64,000 bases of DNA. Origin: Rhizophagus irregularis. Taxonomy: Eukaryota; Glomeromycota; Glomeromycetes; Glomerales; Glomeraceae. Positions 17,920 through 29,736 of the stretch are shown here, in pieces. Position 1 is the stretch's first letter. Every line of letters begins with the position of its first letter. The notes beneath the pieces were generated by a model. It ran no database searches. It was not told the origin of the DNA and saw only the letters and a list, made by a program, of their open reading frames with translations. The translations under genes were made by a program, and so were the position numbers. The stretch lies in NCBI RefSeq assembly GCF_026210795.1, contig NC_089432.1, positions 2,232,001 to 2,296,000 on the forward strand, in the 5' to 3' direction.

Positions 17920-19880
17920 ATGTCCGGATTTACTCTACCAACCGGAGATTCATATAATGAGTGTATTAATTGGATTGAAGAAGCTATTGGTAAAAAACAT
18001 ATTAAATATTATGAATACAACCAATTTAACAACATTGAAGAAATTGGTTCCGGGAGCTTTGGAACTGTCTACCGTGCGAAATGGAAAAATTCTCACAGTT
18101 ATATAGCGTTAAAATCTTTTTTTAATTTAAACAATGTTACAATTAAAGAAATTGTTAATGAGGTAATAATAAATGTAATACAGTATAATATATCATTTTC
18201 ATTTATTGTTAATTCTAATTTAAAATTATATTCATGATTTAGCTTAAACTTCAGCGTGAAGTGGATTTCCATGAGAATATTATTCATTTTTTTGGCATTA
18301 CAACACGTATGATAAATATTATATTATGTAATATCAGCTTTATAAAATTTGAACTAAAGTTAAATGATTATTTTTTTTAATAGAAAATCAAAATGATAAT
18401 TTTAAAAAATATTGGTTAGTAATGGAGTATGCTAATAATGGTACTCTTCATGAATATTTGAAGAGACATTTTGATACTCTTAATTGGAGCGATAAATTTA
18501 GTCTGGCACTTCAGTTAGCTCATGCTGTATTATGCCTTCATGATGAAGGAATCGTTCACCGTGATCTGGTAATTTATTTATATTTACTAATTTATATTAT
18601 ATTAAATTTATATATTAATTCATTTATTTAACATATTTAAATATTAAATAGCATTCTAAAAACATATTAGTCCGTCAAAATACCATCAAGTTGGCAGATT
18701 TTGGACTGTCAAAAAGGATTGATGAATCATATAGGACGCGATCAGATTTACTTGGTGTAGTTCCATATATTGATCCAAAAAAATTTAATATACAACCATA
18801 TTCTTTAGATAAAAAAAGTGATATTTATAGTATTGGTGTACTTCTGTGGGAGATATCAAGTGGTCAGCTGCCTTTTGATGAAATATCATCTTATGGTTTA
18901 ATTGTACGAATTCCACAAGGTCTTAGAGAAATACCTGTTCCCGACACACCTACTGCTTATGTTAATCTTTATACTGGTATGTGTTATTATCGAATGTTAT
19001 TAAATTATCATTATTTTGATCAGATAAAAATTAATTATTTTTTTTTTTAGAATGTTGGGATGGAGAACCAGATAATCGTCCGACTATTAGCCAAGTAGTT
19101 GCCAAGTTAAAAGTATTAAATAGTAGTAGTCAAATTAACAATGATTTTAGTAAAATTGTTGATGAGATAATTAATCTCCCTAATAAGACTGGGGATGAAG
19201 TAGAAAAACAAGAAATTCTTAATTATCTCAAAAATCATAGTGTGACTTTAAAAGAAATTTATAATTGGTTATTAAATGATCGAAATAATACGAATTCTAT
19301 TGTTCTACTTGGAGATTTTAATCTTTTTGGAATTGAAATTAATGTTGATAAAAAAAAAGCATTTGAATTATATCAAAAGGCTTCAAATTTAGGGAATACA
19401 GATGGAGTAGCTAGTTTAGGAGATTGCTATTGGAAAGGAGACGGAACTGATGTTGATAAAAAGAAGGCATTTGAATTATATCAAAAGGCGGCAGATTTAG
19501 GAAATGCAACTGGAATAAATAATCTAGGATATTGTTATGAAAATGGAATTGGAACAAACATCGATAAGAAAAAAGCATTTGAATTATATCAAAAGGCAGC
19601 AAAATTAGTACTTTCAGCTGGAATAAATAATTTGGGATATTGTTATGAAAATGGAACTGGAATCAGAATGGATAAGAAAAAGGCATTTGAGTTATTCCAA
19701 AAGGCAGCTAATTTAGGAGATAGTATAGCACAATATAATTTTGCTTTAACGTATGAATATGGAGGAAGAGTTGCTAGAAATATAGATCAAGCAATTTATT
19801 GGTATAAAAGATCTGCTGATCAAGGATATCAAAAAGCTCAAAATAAATTGAAAAAATGCTTAAAAAGAAAGAGGGAGTAA
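17920..19880 (+). CDS. Protein kinase (TKL-like) with C-terminal Sel1 repeats
   Basis: Five exons inferred from GT-AG junctions conserved in the paralogues: 17920-18162, 18243-18306, 18384-18568, 18652-18976, 19051-19880, joined in frame (phases 0,1,0,1) to 548 residues. Kinase domain about 38-300: glycine loop IGSGSFGTVY (42-51), lysine K65 (ALK), HRDL 161-164, N168, DFG 180-182, then the activation segment ending PYIDPKKF and [16 protein letters not shown]. All catalytic residues are present, so it is predicted to be an active Ser/Thr or dual-specificity kinase. Then follow a linker and about five Sel1 units ([20 protein letters not shown] pattern), a helical scaffold for protein contacts. 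There is no signal peptide or membrane segment, so it is probably cytoplasmic. Kinase-Sel1 proteins are known as expanded families in these fungi; the substrate is unknown. Confidence 0.9.
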
Positions 19881-20904
19881 TATAATTTATTTTTTTTATT
19901 AAGTTATTAATGTCATGGCCATCATGTTCGACTTTCAAATGATTATTTTACCAGTTATAATTTAATAAATAGAATCCATTTTTAATTTATCATTAGCAGT
20001 GCCACAATTTATGGAAATATTCTAGTATATAAAATAAAAGTACATATAAGTCATTTCTTACATTAAATGTTTTAACTAATACATATATAAATTTGTAAAT
20101 AACATTAACAAACTCCAAAATCGACAAGTCATGTTATTACACGCTTTTCTTTGTCCTGTTACTTGTTTAACATGTCTTTTATTAGCTAGTACATTTATAA
20201 TTTTAATTTCACCACTTTTCATTTATGACACAGTTATATACAGTATATAATGCTGCAATACAATACATATAAATTTTTTGTCCTAATATTCAGTAGTATC
20301 AGTAATAACAAATGAAAGCTACAATATTATTCCCAATACATCATTGTGTTATTCTTGGTATAGTTTTGCAATTTTTTAATGTTGTAATATCAACATTCAT
20401 TTTAATTTTCCAACAATTTGAAATTTGGCCGAATTTTCTTTAATCACCTTTTGGTTATTGCATTCGTCTTAAATAGAACAGTAAATTAAATAATTATAAA
20501 TAGAATTTAAAAATACCTTATCGTTACCCAATATTCCATCAAATAAGCTAAATCAGTTTCGCAAATACGTTATTCTCCATCATCATTTTCAATAACTAAT
20601 ATAATTATCACCACTATCGAAAACTTAATTACATATTAGTGAAAAATTTGAAGTTTTACGCTCTAGAGAATACCATATATTTTTTTATGTTATCCCAAGT
20701 ATTCCCAACATTTAAGACACTTTTGCAATACAATTCCTTTATTATTTAATGTTCTCTAATAGTATGGTACCCTTTACAAGTCTTGTTTTGTTGTTGGTAC
20801 GACAATGATTATGTTTGAAAGGAAAATGAAAAAAAGTTTACGTGGCTTGTAAACTGTAAAGTATTATATATGTTTACCAAAAATCATCATCCGGGTCATG
20901 TGCA
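19881..20904. other. AT-rich intergenic stretch
   Basis: No gene, RNA gene or clear repeat recognised. 20885-20904 (ATCATCCGGGTCATGTGCA) matches 1319-1340 inverted, and its partner word TGTGCAT recurs at 21132 on the far side of the following MITE. Confidence 0.4.
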
Positions 20905-20906
20905 TA

Positions 20907-21126
20907 GTGCTTCGATCCGTAGCGGTTTTATCCGGATTTTCATCCGGATTGAATTTCATTAAATTTCGCTGGCACTATGAGTTTGGCCAGAATTAGTATG
21001 AATTTTTGGGATAATAATACTTTAATGTTGGTTTAAATTATAGTCTGTTTAAATCTGAAATTCATAATCTTTCTCAGCCATAATCGTCACATGAAAATAT
21101 TCAAGTTTTCATCCGGATCGAAGCAC
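20907..21126. mobile_element. Tc1/mariner-type MITE with TA duplication
   Basis: GTGCTTCGATCCG at 20907-20919 is repeated inverted at 21114-21126, flanked by TA on both sides (20905-20906, 21127-21128). It is 220 bases and non-coding. Confidence 0.7.
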
Positions 21127-21190
21127 TATGATGTGCATAGATCATGCGTCCCAACAATTTATCTTTTTTCATGGGTTTGTTCCGGAATCC

Positions 21191-21258
21191 ATTTACCCAC
21201 CAAATTTCTACCCACGTGACTTTTTGCCGGCATTATGGAATTAAGATATTATCCATGT
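21191..21258. mobile_element. MITE-like element, left arm (split by the LINE)
   Basis: AAATTTCTACCCACGTGA (21203-21220) is matched inverted at 30179-30196, just beyond the LINE. Removing the LINE and one target duplication brings the arms to about 150 bases apart. Confidence 0.6.
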
Positions 21259-21456
21259 ATGTGATGAATAATTGAAAAGTTTTGCCGAAAAAACTTTTTC
21301 TGCCGATCGCTCAGACCAAAAAATTAGTGAAAGAAAATTTTGATTTTACAGTTTAACTATATTTTTAACCCATAAATTTTATTACAAAATCACACTCCTC
21401 AGCATAAAAAAGTTTTATTTTTGATATAAAAATATACATTTTAATATTTTACAATC

Positions 21457-23808
21457 ATGTCAAATATTACTACTCGTTCAAAAGCTAAAACAGCTGATAA
21501 AAGATCTTTAGACGACTCTGAAATTGTTAAAGAAGTTTATTCTGTTGATAAAGATATACAAAACAACACAATAAACGAAGAATTTAATAGGCCCAATAAG
21601 ATTAGAAACATAGAAACTCTTGATAATACAGAAGCAATGGAAATAGAATTTGAAAAAAATTCTTCTTCGTCTCAATCATCAGTATCACATGACTTAAACA
21701 AAGGATCTACAAGTGAACCAATGGAAACAGACAAAGAAAATATTACTCCTTTGAGTGATCAACACAATAACTCTAATCCCAATAAAGGAAAAGCAACGGA
21801 GACATTACAAATTGAACAAATTGACTACAACGACTCTGAAACACAAAATTCAGCCACAGAATCTTTTTCAGTTTTCATCGCAAAAGATCAATTTCCAAAT
21901 GAAGGAAATAACTTCGAGATAAGAAAAAAAATAAGGGACGCATTTTCCAACCATATTAATGATATCAATAAAATCAATTGGGAAAAACACCAATATCTCA
22001 CAGTCTTTATTATAGAATTTTCTAGAAAAGAAATTTTTGAAAAATACGTTAGTAAACGTCACCTTATTTTAAATGCTATTATACACCCATACGACTCCTC
22101 AAACATTGAGGCATATATACAAAGAGATGTAGAAAATCAAGCAAAAAATTCAGTTAAACTAATAGATGTTCCGATATTTTATGAAACTGAAGCACTCTTA
22201 AAAAACATAATTAATATAACTGGAAAAGAAATCAAAAATTTTCACTCAAATGAAAAAAAACTTATACAGAAATTTGAGTTTGAAATGAAACGATACAGAA
22301 ATAACAACCAAGGCCGTAGAAACGGCAGATTTGCCCCCAAACTACCACAATATAAGACAGTATATATTGAATTCAAAACTGCAGCAGGTGCTAAATACTT
22401 AATGGACAAAGGATGGTCCTTAGATATTGAAGATTTTAACATTAGAATCTTACCAACTAACAATAATCACGAGGCTTACTTAAAACGTACGTCAAAAGGA
22501 TATAAAATAACTGGTCTTCCTAATAATACGAACGTAAAAGATATGACTAAAATAATAACCCTCATAAATGGAGAAACTTGTTCAATTCCCAAAGCCAAGA
22601 CTAGATTTTGTTCTAAAATAGCATACGTCATGGTTGATCCCAAAAATTTTGAAGATAAAATTAAAAAAATCACCGCATTCAATACATCATTATATATTAT
22701 TCCACTTGATAATAACGTTAAAACTTGTATACAATGTGGCTCACCTGAACACATGATACAAGAATGCAACTCTGAACATACTATTTCGCCTAATGGACAA
22801 AAATTCTTCAAACCCATCAATATCCCTCGTAACACTGCTAAAATAGTGGTTAGTAAAAGCATATCCGAAAATTATGGATCTCTTATGAAGATCAATGAAG
22901 ATTTCAATAGACAAAAAATTTCAAAAACATCAACCAAACCTAATCAACCAACCAATAGAAACTCAAACCAACAACAACAATGGGCCCAACGCCAAATGAT
23001 TTATAACAATCAACCAATTTCTCCTACACGCCCTAGACAGAATATCAACAATCAACCAAATAATAATAACAATAACAACGATTGTAACTCAACTCAAATT
23101 TCTCTCGATATTGCTACCTTAAATGACAAAATGAAATGGGCTGAAAAAATGATTAAAGATTTAGAAAAACAGGTAGACGATCAAAAAAAAGAAATTGAAC
23201 AACTTAAAGTATTTGCGAAAGAAGTCTCCGCACACAATAATTACGTTAAAGAATCCATGGATAAAATGGTTAATTTCCAACAGACTATGTCTGAAAGAGA
23301 TATTGTTAAAGACGCTCAACTCAAAGAAATTTTAAATGCAGTCAGAGGACAATCACACCATCAACCTCAAGAATATCATCACCAAGAAGAGCAGTTACAA
23401 ATACAATACATCCCTGAACAAAATCTGAATCCTCAAATGCAATCGAACCAACCAAGACGAAATTCCAAAGAAGGAAGAATTTCGCCATCATACCAACAAT
23501 ACAATACGCCACAACACAAAATATACCAGTTCAATAACTACAATCAAGAACATCATGAAATGATTAATAGCGAATATTATAACGCTAATTCACAATCGAA
23601 TGAAGGATGGGACGAAAATTATGGTAGTTCATCATCCTTACATACACCTTCTTCTGCATCTTATAATAATGAAACTGAAGATATATCACAAGAAGAGCGT
23701 TTAAGTCAATACGGCAACGAATACAATAACCACGATCAAGATAATGACGTTTCATCACAAGAACAAAGCAAAGGATTTACAGGATATATAAAATCCCTTG
23801 TCCGTTAA
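21457..23808 (+). CDS. LINE ORF1 nucleic-acid-binding protein
   Basis: 783 residues from ATG 21457. An acidic/polar N-terminus begins with SNITTRSKAKTADKR. The middle, about 140-400, may hold RRM-like folds (FxIRILPTNNN, KITGLPNNTNVKDM) but this is not certain. A zinc knuckle CIQCGSPEHMIQEC (CX2CX4HX4C) lies at 424-437. An Asn/Gln-rich stretch precedes a predicted coiled coil at about 553-605 (heptads in KMIKDLEKQVDDQKKEIEQL). The C-terminus is again Gln/Asn/His-rich. It would coat LINE RNA and self-associate in the ribonucleoprotein. ORF2 starts 48 bases downstream in another frame. Confidence 0.88.
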   Translation: MSNITTRSKAKTADKRSLDDSEIVKEVYSVDKDIQNNTINEEFNRPNKIRNIETLDNTEAMEIEFEKNSSSSQSSVSHDLNKGSTSEPMETDKENITPLSDQHNNSNPNKGKATETLQIEQIDYNDSETQNSATESFSVFIAKDQFPNEGNNFEIRKKIRDAFSNHINDINKINWEKHQYLTVFIIEFSRKEIFEKYVSKRHLILNAIIHPYDSSNIEAYIQRDVENQAKNSVKLIDVPIFYETEALLKNIINITGKEIKNFHSNEKKLIQKFEFEMKRYRNNNQGRRNGRFAPKLPQYKTVYIEFKTAAGAKYLMDKGWSLDIEDFNIRILPTNNNHEAYLKRTSKGYKITGLPNNTNVKDMTKIITLINGETCSIPKAKTRFCSKIAYVMVDPKNFEDKIKKITAFNTSLYIIPLDNNVKTCIQCGSPEHMIQECNSEHTISPNGQKFFKPINIPRNTAKIVVSKSISENYGSLMKINEDFNRQKISKTSTKPNQPTNRNSNQQQQWAQRQMIYNNQPISPTRPRQNINNQPNNNNNNNDCNSTQISLDIATLNDKMKWAEKMIKDLEKQVDDQKKEIEQLKVFAKEVSAHNNYVKESMDKMVNFQQTMSERDIVKDAQLKEILNAVRGQSHHQPQEYHHQEEQLQIQYIPEQNLNPQMQSNQPRRNSKEGRISPSYQQYNTPQHKIYQFNNYNQEHHEMINSEYYNANSQSNEGWDENYGSSSSLHTPSSASYNNETEDISQEERLSQYGNEYNNHDQDNDVSSQEQSKGFTGYIKSLVR

Positions 23809-23856
23809 ATTCCATTCAGTACAAGTATATATCTCTCAAACTATCAGGGTGGACTA

Positions 23857-26800
23857 ATGATGGACAACAATATTAATAATACCGATCAGCCTCTAAACCT
23901 GATCACTGATTCAAATTCTTTATTTTCTTTATCTCCTTCTCTTCCTTATTCTCAAAATAATTCACAAAATCTAAAAAACTACAAAAAAAATTATTATAAT
24001 AATTATAAAAATCAAAAAAATAATTCTTCTTATTTTTCTTCTTTTAATTCACATTCGCACATTAATTTTGCAACTTTAAATTTACAAGGATCCTTTGAAA
24101 AGAAAAAAAGAGATTTAATTTCATATATGATTGAGGCCGACATTCATTTCTTATTTTTAACAGAAACACATCTAAAAGACTCTAAGAACAAGTCAAACAA
24201 AAAATTAAATCCTATAAAATTATCGTACCCTACAAAACACAAAGAACACAAAAATTTTTACATTGTACACAACCCTGCAATCGATCATTCTGCTAGTGGT
24301 GTTTCGTGTATAATTTCCTCCCTTTTATACAAACACATTCAAAGGATCGATCATATTCCTGGTCGATTGTTACATGTTACTTTCTTTTTCAGAAAACAAG
24401 AACAACTACATATAATAGGCTTATATTTACCGCCTATTACATCCGCTAAAGACAACGAATCAACTTTAAAAGAGATTATTTCTTATTTAAAAACTTATTT
24501 CTTTACAAAAAATAATTACAAAAAAACTATAATCATGGGAGATTTTAATATAAATCCTCATAAACCAAATTCAACTTTTACAAATGTTCAATTAGACGAC
24601 CCTATAAATTCTAATCACGTGACTTCAGCGTATTATCACAAAAGCATTTTAACCATCCTTAAAAATAATCGCTTTAAAGACATTGTCAAATTTTTTAATG
24701 ATACACCATCTTATACCTTTAGCAATACCTCTGGAAATACGTCTTATATTGATATTATTTTTGTTTCACCAAACTTTTTATCACATTGTTTATTTGGTAC
24801 TATAGCTACTGAACCAATACGTACTGATCACCGATTAATAGTGATCACTTTGAACAACAAATTTTTTTATTCCCCTAATCAAAATATTTTAAACGATTCT
24901 CTCAATGAAATTGAAATGTGTAAAAAGAATTCACTTTCTTATAATGAAAGATATAATTATAAAAAAATAACAAAAGAACAGTGGGTAGACTTTAAAAATT
25001 TTGTATGGAATAATTTTCAATCAATTTCGACACGTTCACAAACACACATTAACCCACAAAAACATGTCAACATTGTTTTTGAAAACATAGTACAAAGTAT
25101 TCACAAAGCTATAAACGCTATAGGATTTCCTATAATTAAACAAAACATGCATCAATACACTTATTCTTATTCGATTAGAATTTTAGAAAATGATCTTTAT
25201 TATATAGCATCCCTTATTAATAGATTAGAAAATTATTTTAATCCTAAAACACATCGATCACGATATTATTTCTATGATACCACTTTTTGGGAGGGACCTA
25301 AAAAATTAAATCGATTAAAAAGAATCGTTTCAAATTTAGACTTACGAAATTTATCAATTAATACACGTGATGTCGTGTGGCCAACTTCTTTGACTGCTCC
25401 TTATTATTTAACTATTTTGAATACTTTAATTAAAATCAAAACATTCATTAATAATTCATTAAATGAACAAATTAGTCATTTTCAAAAAAATAAAATAGAA
25501 AAATTTATTAATAGACGTGACGATGATCTAAGACTAAACCAGAAAAGGATGTTAACATCTTTATTAGACCGAGTGCCAGAAAAAATCAAAATGGACAAAT
25601 TAATATTTAAAGATGAATACGATATCACAACTTTTACAACAGATAAGGATGAAATAGAAGAAAAAGCAATAGACCATTTCAGCAACATTGGTAAAGTAAT
25701 ACAATCACCTTTATCTTATGATCCATCATCACCTTTACGTGAGCCCTGGAAGTCTATATATACGCCTATTAATGTGGCATCACAAGAAAATATTAACAAA
25801 TTAAATAGATTGATCACAATGGACGAGTTGCAGGAAGCAATTAAAGATTTACCGACAAAAAAGTCTGCTGGACCTAATAAGATCAGCTATGAAATTATTA
25901 AACAATTACCTTTACAAATTTTAGAAGTCATTTTATCACTTTTTAATTATATACTTATCAATGAAGTTACTCCAGAACAATTTAAACTCGCTCTCCTTTA
26001 TCCAATTCCAAAACCCACTTGGTGGAACTACGATATTAATCATACGCGTCCTATTATATTATTAGATTGTTTTCGCAAACTTTTAGTTAAAATTATTAAT
26101 TCAAGACTTAATTTATATTTAAGCACGAATAACATTCTCCAACATAATAATCAAGCAGGTGTACAAGGAGCATCTTGTAATGAAATTATTTTATACATTC
26201 AATCTATTATAGAACATCAAAAAGATACAAATAACCCGTTATATCTTTTACTCCAAGATCTTAGTAAGGCTTACGATAGAATAGATATTCCCTTGCTTTC
26301 GTTAGCTTTAAAAAGAATTAACATACCCCCTAATATAATCAAATTCATAGAAAATCTTTTTATAGGACATCACAATAGAATTATATTAGCTGATACTTTA
26401 TCTGATCCTTATGAATTAAAACAGGGTATAATTCAAGGAGAAATAATTTCACCGCTCTTATGGGTCATTTATTACGACCCAATGTTCGCCGCCATCAATG
26501 ATTCCCCATACGATGGATATAAATTACATGCAACGCTCCCGATGAATATTTATCGAAAAGATGATTATCATGAAGAAAAACTAGAGTTAAAATTGATTGG
26601 ATACCTGGACGATACCACTTGGTTTGCTAATAAAATCGATGACCTAGTAGCCAATTTAGCAATAGCAGATGATTTTTATTCATTAGCTAATATCAAAATC
26701 AATAAGGAGAAAACAAAATTATTAACGAACGATAAAACACTTTTAGCAAAAGATGACAAACATATTCCATTTTATTTTGGTAATGATCTTATTAATATAG

Positions 26801-29736
26801 AGATAGTCCCGAAAAATAGTAATGAAAGAATTTTAGGTATATATGTTAATATCAACAACTCACCAACTTTTACCTACAAAAAGATCAAAAAGATGTTACA
26901 TTATATTTGTTATAATTTACGAAAGAAAAAAATCACGCACGATCACGTGATTTACGTCATTAATAAGGTTCTTCTGCCAAGGATAGAGTATTTAACGCAA
27001 CATATTTTAGTTCCACCACATATTATTAATGAGTTTAATAGAATTATTAGGTCTATCTACAAGCATTCGTTATCCTTACCAAAATCTTTTTTTAATTCTG
27101 TTATACATAATCCTATTTACCCGAATATATTAAATATTTGGGATTCACAATTGCGCGCTCAGGCGTCTTTATTAAATGCTCAAATTAATAACCCTATAAC
27201 TTCTCCTTTAATACAATTTCTTATCCTAACATCACAAAATCGATTATGGACAAATGATATTGGTGAAACAACCAAATATTTCCATAAACCTATGAAATTA
27301 TTTAATAGATTAGAAAATCTTTTATGTATTTTCCACTATTATAATTTATCGTTCTTTCACTCAACTAAATACCATGTTACTGGTGGTGCACATCCTATAA
27401 GTTATTTTATTTCAGATCCAAAACAATATTTTAAATTTTTACGTTCTTTAAAACATAAAGATATATTCTTTTTAGACCAAATAATTAGTAATGATGGCGC
27501 TTTTTTAAAGACATGGAAAGAAATCAAGAAAACACTCAAATCGAAAAGTGGGCGGCGTCCCAAATGGTATGATTTTTTAAAGGAAAACATTGTACTCAAT
27601 AATAATACAAATAGACTACAATTTACAACAAATAATAATAACCCTTCACCATCACAAAATTTTACAAGACCTAAAATCATCAAAAGTAACAACCGTAGTT
27701 TACCATGCAAAAATCAATGGACAAGCTTTTGGTCTCCCCGTTACTCTGACATTATATATATCAAAATAATAGAAAAATCACATTTTCCTTCAGATGTTCC
27801 CAAAGTCTATGGTGAACATCATATTCCTTTTCGCGACCCTATACCACAAGATCCTAGTTTAACCCCTCATTCTATGCCTAATTTACTAATACCTTGTCCA
27901 GGTTGTGATTTACATGATTCCTTTTACATAGGAGATATACGTCCACGATGTATTATTAGTTTCCCTTCAAATAATACAATTTCAGTACACGCTAATATAT
28001 ATAGAAAAAATAATAATAGACAAAATAACATTTTTATTGTACACAAATCACACAGTGAAACACGTGCTGATGTTTTTATAGATTACAATGAATGCATTAA
28101 CCCCAATTTTAGACAAACAGAAAATATTATTCAACACTCTCCTTTGTTTAATAACATTTCACAAAAAAATTTTCAATTAATTAAAACAATTTTATTACCT
28201 TTTTCTATTCATAATTTTTTTTTCTCTTTCGCAAATTTAATTTCATCTTTTAATAGTTTAGAGTTTTACACTGATGGTTCTCTGTTAAGATATAATGATT
28301 CTTCCATCATGGGTTTTGGATGGATTTTAACTAATGATATTAATTTAGATCTAAAATTTAGTGGAAAAACAGTTGAATGGGCCAGCTCTACTAGAGCGGA
28401 AATTTTTGCAATCTTAACATGTTTAATTATCTGTCCACCTAATAGTCACGTGACCATATTTACTGATAGTCAATGTGCGATAGACACGTACTACTCACTT
28501 CAACATTATAAAATGACACCTCGAAGATTACAAAAACTCAATAATGTTCTTTTATGGCAAGCGATAAAGTGGATAATCCAATCACTTAATTTAACAATAA
28601 AACTCAACAAAGTACAAGCACATTCAGGAAACACTTATAATGATATAGCAGACACATTAGCTAAAGCAGGTTGTGAACAACCGGACATAATATCTATATC
28701 ACCAGTAGGAGTAAAACCTCAGAAAGGCTATATAAAATTTAATGAAGAGTTTATCATAGATCGTAATATAAGGAAAACATTAAAAAAACCAATCAATTTT
28801 AGAAATATCGAACGTCAAATATCGCATCGCTCTCTACATATTATCAAAACATTTACTCTAGAACACCGCATCAATTGGGAATACACACAGTATTGGATGT
28901 CTTTTAACCCATTTCACAAGGCAACATCACAAACATATAGTAAACATGTTAGTTGGCGGATGAAATGCTCTAATTACGCCTTACCCACTTTAGACGCTTT
29001 AAATAGAAATTACCCAGATATACTAAAAGGTTTTGATACCTGTTTCCTATGTTCTAATTCAACAGAAACTAATGAACATTTCTGGACTTGTTCTGAATCC
29101 ATAAAGATTTTGAAAAATATTTTTAGAAAACACGAATCAATATATAACTCGCTTATCATTAACAACATCAATTATGATAAATTTAAAAATGAAATTCCAA
29201 CAATAACCGAATCTCCAGTTTTTACTTGTTTTAATTCAAATATCTCAACTATCTTTGACGCTCCAGATCTTCATTGCATATTAATCAATATGATTCCCTT
29301 CTCTATTATTAAACCTTTCCAAGACGCAAAAATTTCAAAAAAAGAAATCAAAAAATCACTTTTAACATTCCTTTTCGACTTGCACAAAGATATTTATGAA
29401 CTTTTATGGAAAGTTCGGACCTCTAAATGGAAACAATATAAATTGGATCATGGTATTACAAAATCCACCTTCACCAAACGAATTAATACTAGACGGGAAC
29501 GTAAACGTCAAAATAATTTTGATATATCTCATAATAATCCATTGAATGACAATATACTTAATATTGGATATTCCAATCCTTTTATGACTTCTACTAGAAA
29601 CTTAGATGATTCTGTTCTTTGGATCTATTTAACTAGTTCGAATTTCAGACATAACCTTCCATGGATTAATTCATTATATTTAACGATAATAGACTCTATT
29701 CAATTTGACACCAATTTATTTTATTATAATATATAA
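23857..29736 (+). CDS. LINE ORF2: endonuclease - reverse transcriptase - RNase H
   Basis: 1959 residues from the first of two ATGs at 23857. Residues about 68-330 form an APE-like endonuclease (FATLNLQGS, TETHLKDS, MGDFNINPH, TDHRLIVI). RT spans about 650-1000: KKSAGPNKISYE, RPIILLDCFRKL, NQAGVQG, LLQDLSKAYDRID, GIIQGEIISPLLW and the catalytic YLDD at 916-919. RNase H lies at about 1465-1605: D1473 in YTDGS, TRAEIFAIL, FTDSQCAID, and AHSGNTYNDIADTLAK. Near the C-terminus a Cys/His motif starts C1729-x2-C1732 and ends HFWTC. The protein nicks target DNA and primes cDNA on it. The N-terminus is Asn/Ser/Lys-rich. No stops or frameshifts were seen over 5.9 kb. Confidence 0.93.
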   Translation: MMDNNINNTDQPLNLITDSNSLFSLSPSLPYSQNNSQNLKNYKKNYYNNYKNQKNNSSYFSSFNSHSHINFATLNLQGSFEKKKRDLISYMIEADIHFLFLTETHLKDSKNKSNKKLNPIKLSYPTKHKEHKNFYIVHNPAIDHSASGVSCIISSLLYKHIQRIDHIPGRLLHVTFFFRKQEQLHIIGLYLPPITSAKDNESTLKEIISYLKTYFFTKNNYKKTIIMGDFNINPHKPNSTFTNVQLDDPINSNHVTSAYYHKSILTILKNNRFKDIVKFFNDTPSYTFSNTSGNTSYIDIIFVSPNFLSHCLFGTIATEPIRTDHRLIVITLNNKFFYSPNQNILNDSLNEIEMCKKNSLSYNERYNYKKITKEQWVDFKNFVWNNFQSISTRSQTHINPQKHVNIVFENIVQSIHKAINAIGFPIIKQNMHQYTYSYSIRILENDLYYIASLINRLENYFNPKTHRSRYYFYDTTFWEGPKKLNRLKRIVSNLDLRNLSINTRDVVWPTSLTAPYYLTILNTLIKIKTFINNSLNEQISHFQKNKIEKFINRRDDDLRLNQKRMLTSLLDRVPEKIKMDKLIFKDEYDITTFTTDKDEIEEKAIDHFSNIGKVIQSPLSYDPSSPLREPWKSIYTPINVASQENINKLNRLITMDELQEAIKDLPTKKSAGPNKISYEIIKQLPLQILEVILSLFNYILINEVTPEQFKLALLYPIPKPTWWNYDINHTRPIILLDCFRKLLVKIINSRLNLYLSTNNILQHNNQAGVQGASCNEIILYIQSIIEHQKDTNNPLYLLLQDLSKAYDRIDIPLLSLALKRINIPPNIIKFIENLFIGHHNRIILADTLSDPYELKQGIIQGEIISPLLWVIYYDPMFAAINDSPYDGYKLHATLPMNIYRKDDYHEEKLELKLIGYLDDTTWFANKIDDLVANLAIADDFYSLANIKINKEKTKLLTNDKTLLAKDDKHIPFYFGNDLINIEIVPKNSNERILGIYVNINNSPTFTYKKIKKMLHYICYNLRKKKITHDHVIYVINKVLLPRIEYLTQHILVPPHIINEFNRIIRSIYKHSLSLPKSFFNSVIHNPIYPNILNIWDSQLRAQASLLNAQINNPITSPLIQFLILTSQNRLWTNDIGETTKYFHKPMKLFNRLENLLCIFHYYNLSFFHSTKYHVTGGAHPISYFISDPKQYFKFLRSLKHKDIFFLDQIISNDGAFLKTWKEIKKTLKSKSGRRPKWYDFLKENIVLNNNTNRLQFTTNNNNPSPSQNFTRPKIIKSNNRSLPCKNQWTSFWSPRYSDIIYIKIIEKSHFPSDVPKVYGEHHIPFRDPIPQDPSLTPHSMPNLLIPCPGCDLHDSFYIGDIRPRCIISFPSNNTISVHANIYRKNNNRQNNIFIVHKSHSETRADVFIDYNECINPNFRQTENIIQHSPLFNNISQKNFQLIKTILLPFSIHNFFFSFANLISSFNSLEFYTDGSLLRYNDSSIMGFGWILTNDINLDLKFSGKTVEWASSTRAEIFAILTCLIICPPNSHVTIFTDSQCAIDTYYSLQHYKMTPRRLQKLNNVLLWQAIKWIIQSLNLTIKLNKVQAHSGNTYNDIADTLAKAGCEQPDIISISPVGVKPQKGYIKFNEEFIIDRNIRKTLKKPINFRNIERQISHRSLHIIKTFTLEHRINWEYTQYWMSFNPFHKATSQTYSKHVSWRMKCSNYALPTLDALNRNYPDILKGFDTCFLCSNSTETNEHFWTCSESIKILKNIFRKHESIYNSLIINNINYDKFKNEIPTITESPVFTCFNSNISTIFDAPDLHCILINMIPFSIIKPFQDAKISKKEIKKSLLTFLFDLHKDIYELLWKVRTSKWKQYKLDHGITKSTFTKRINTRRERKRQNNFDISHNNPLNDNILNIGYSNPFMTSTRNLDDSVLWIYLTSSNFRHNLPWINSLYLTIIDSIQFDTNLFYYNI

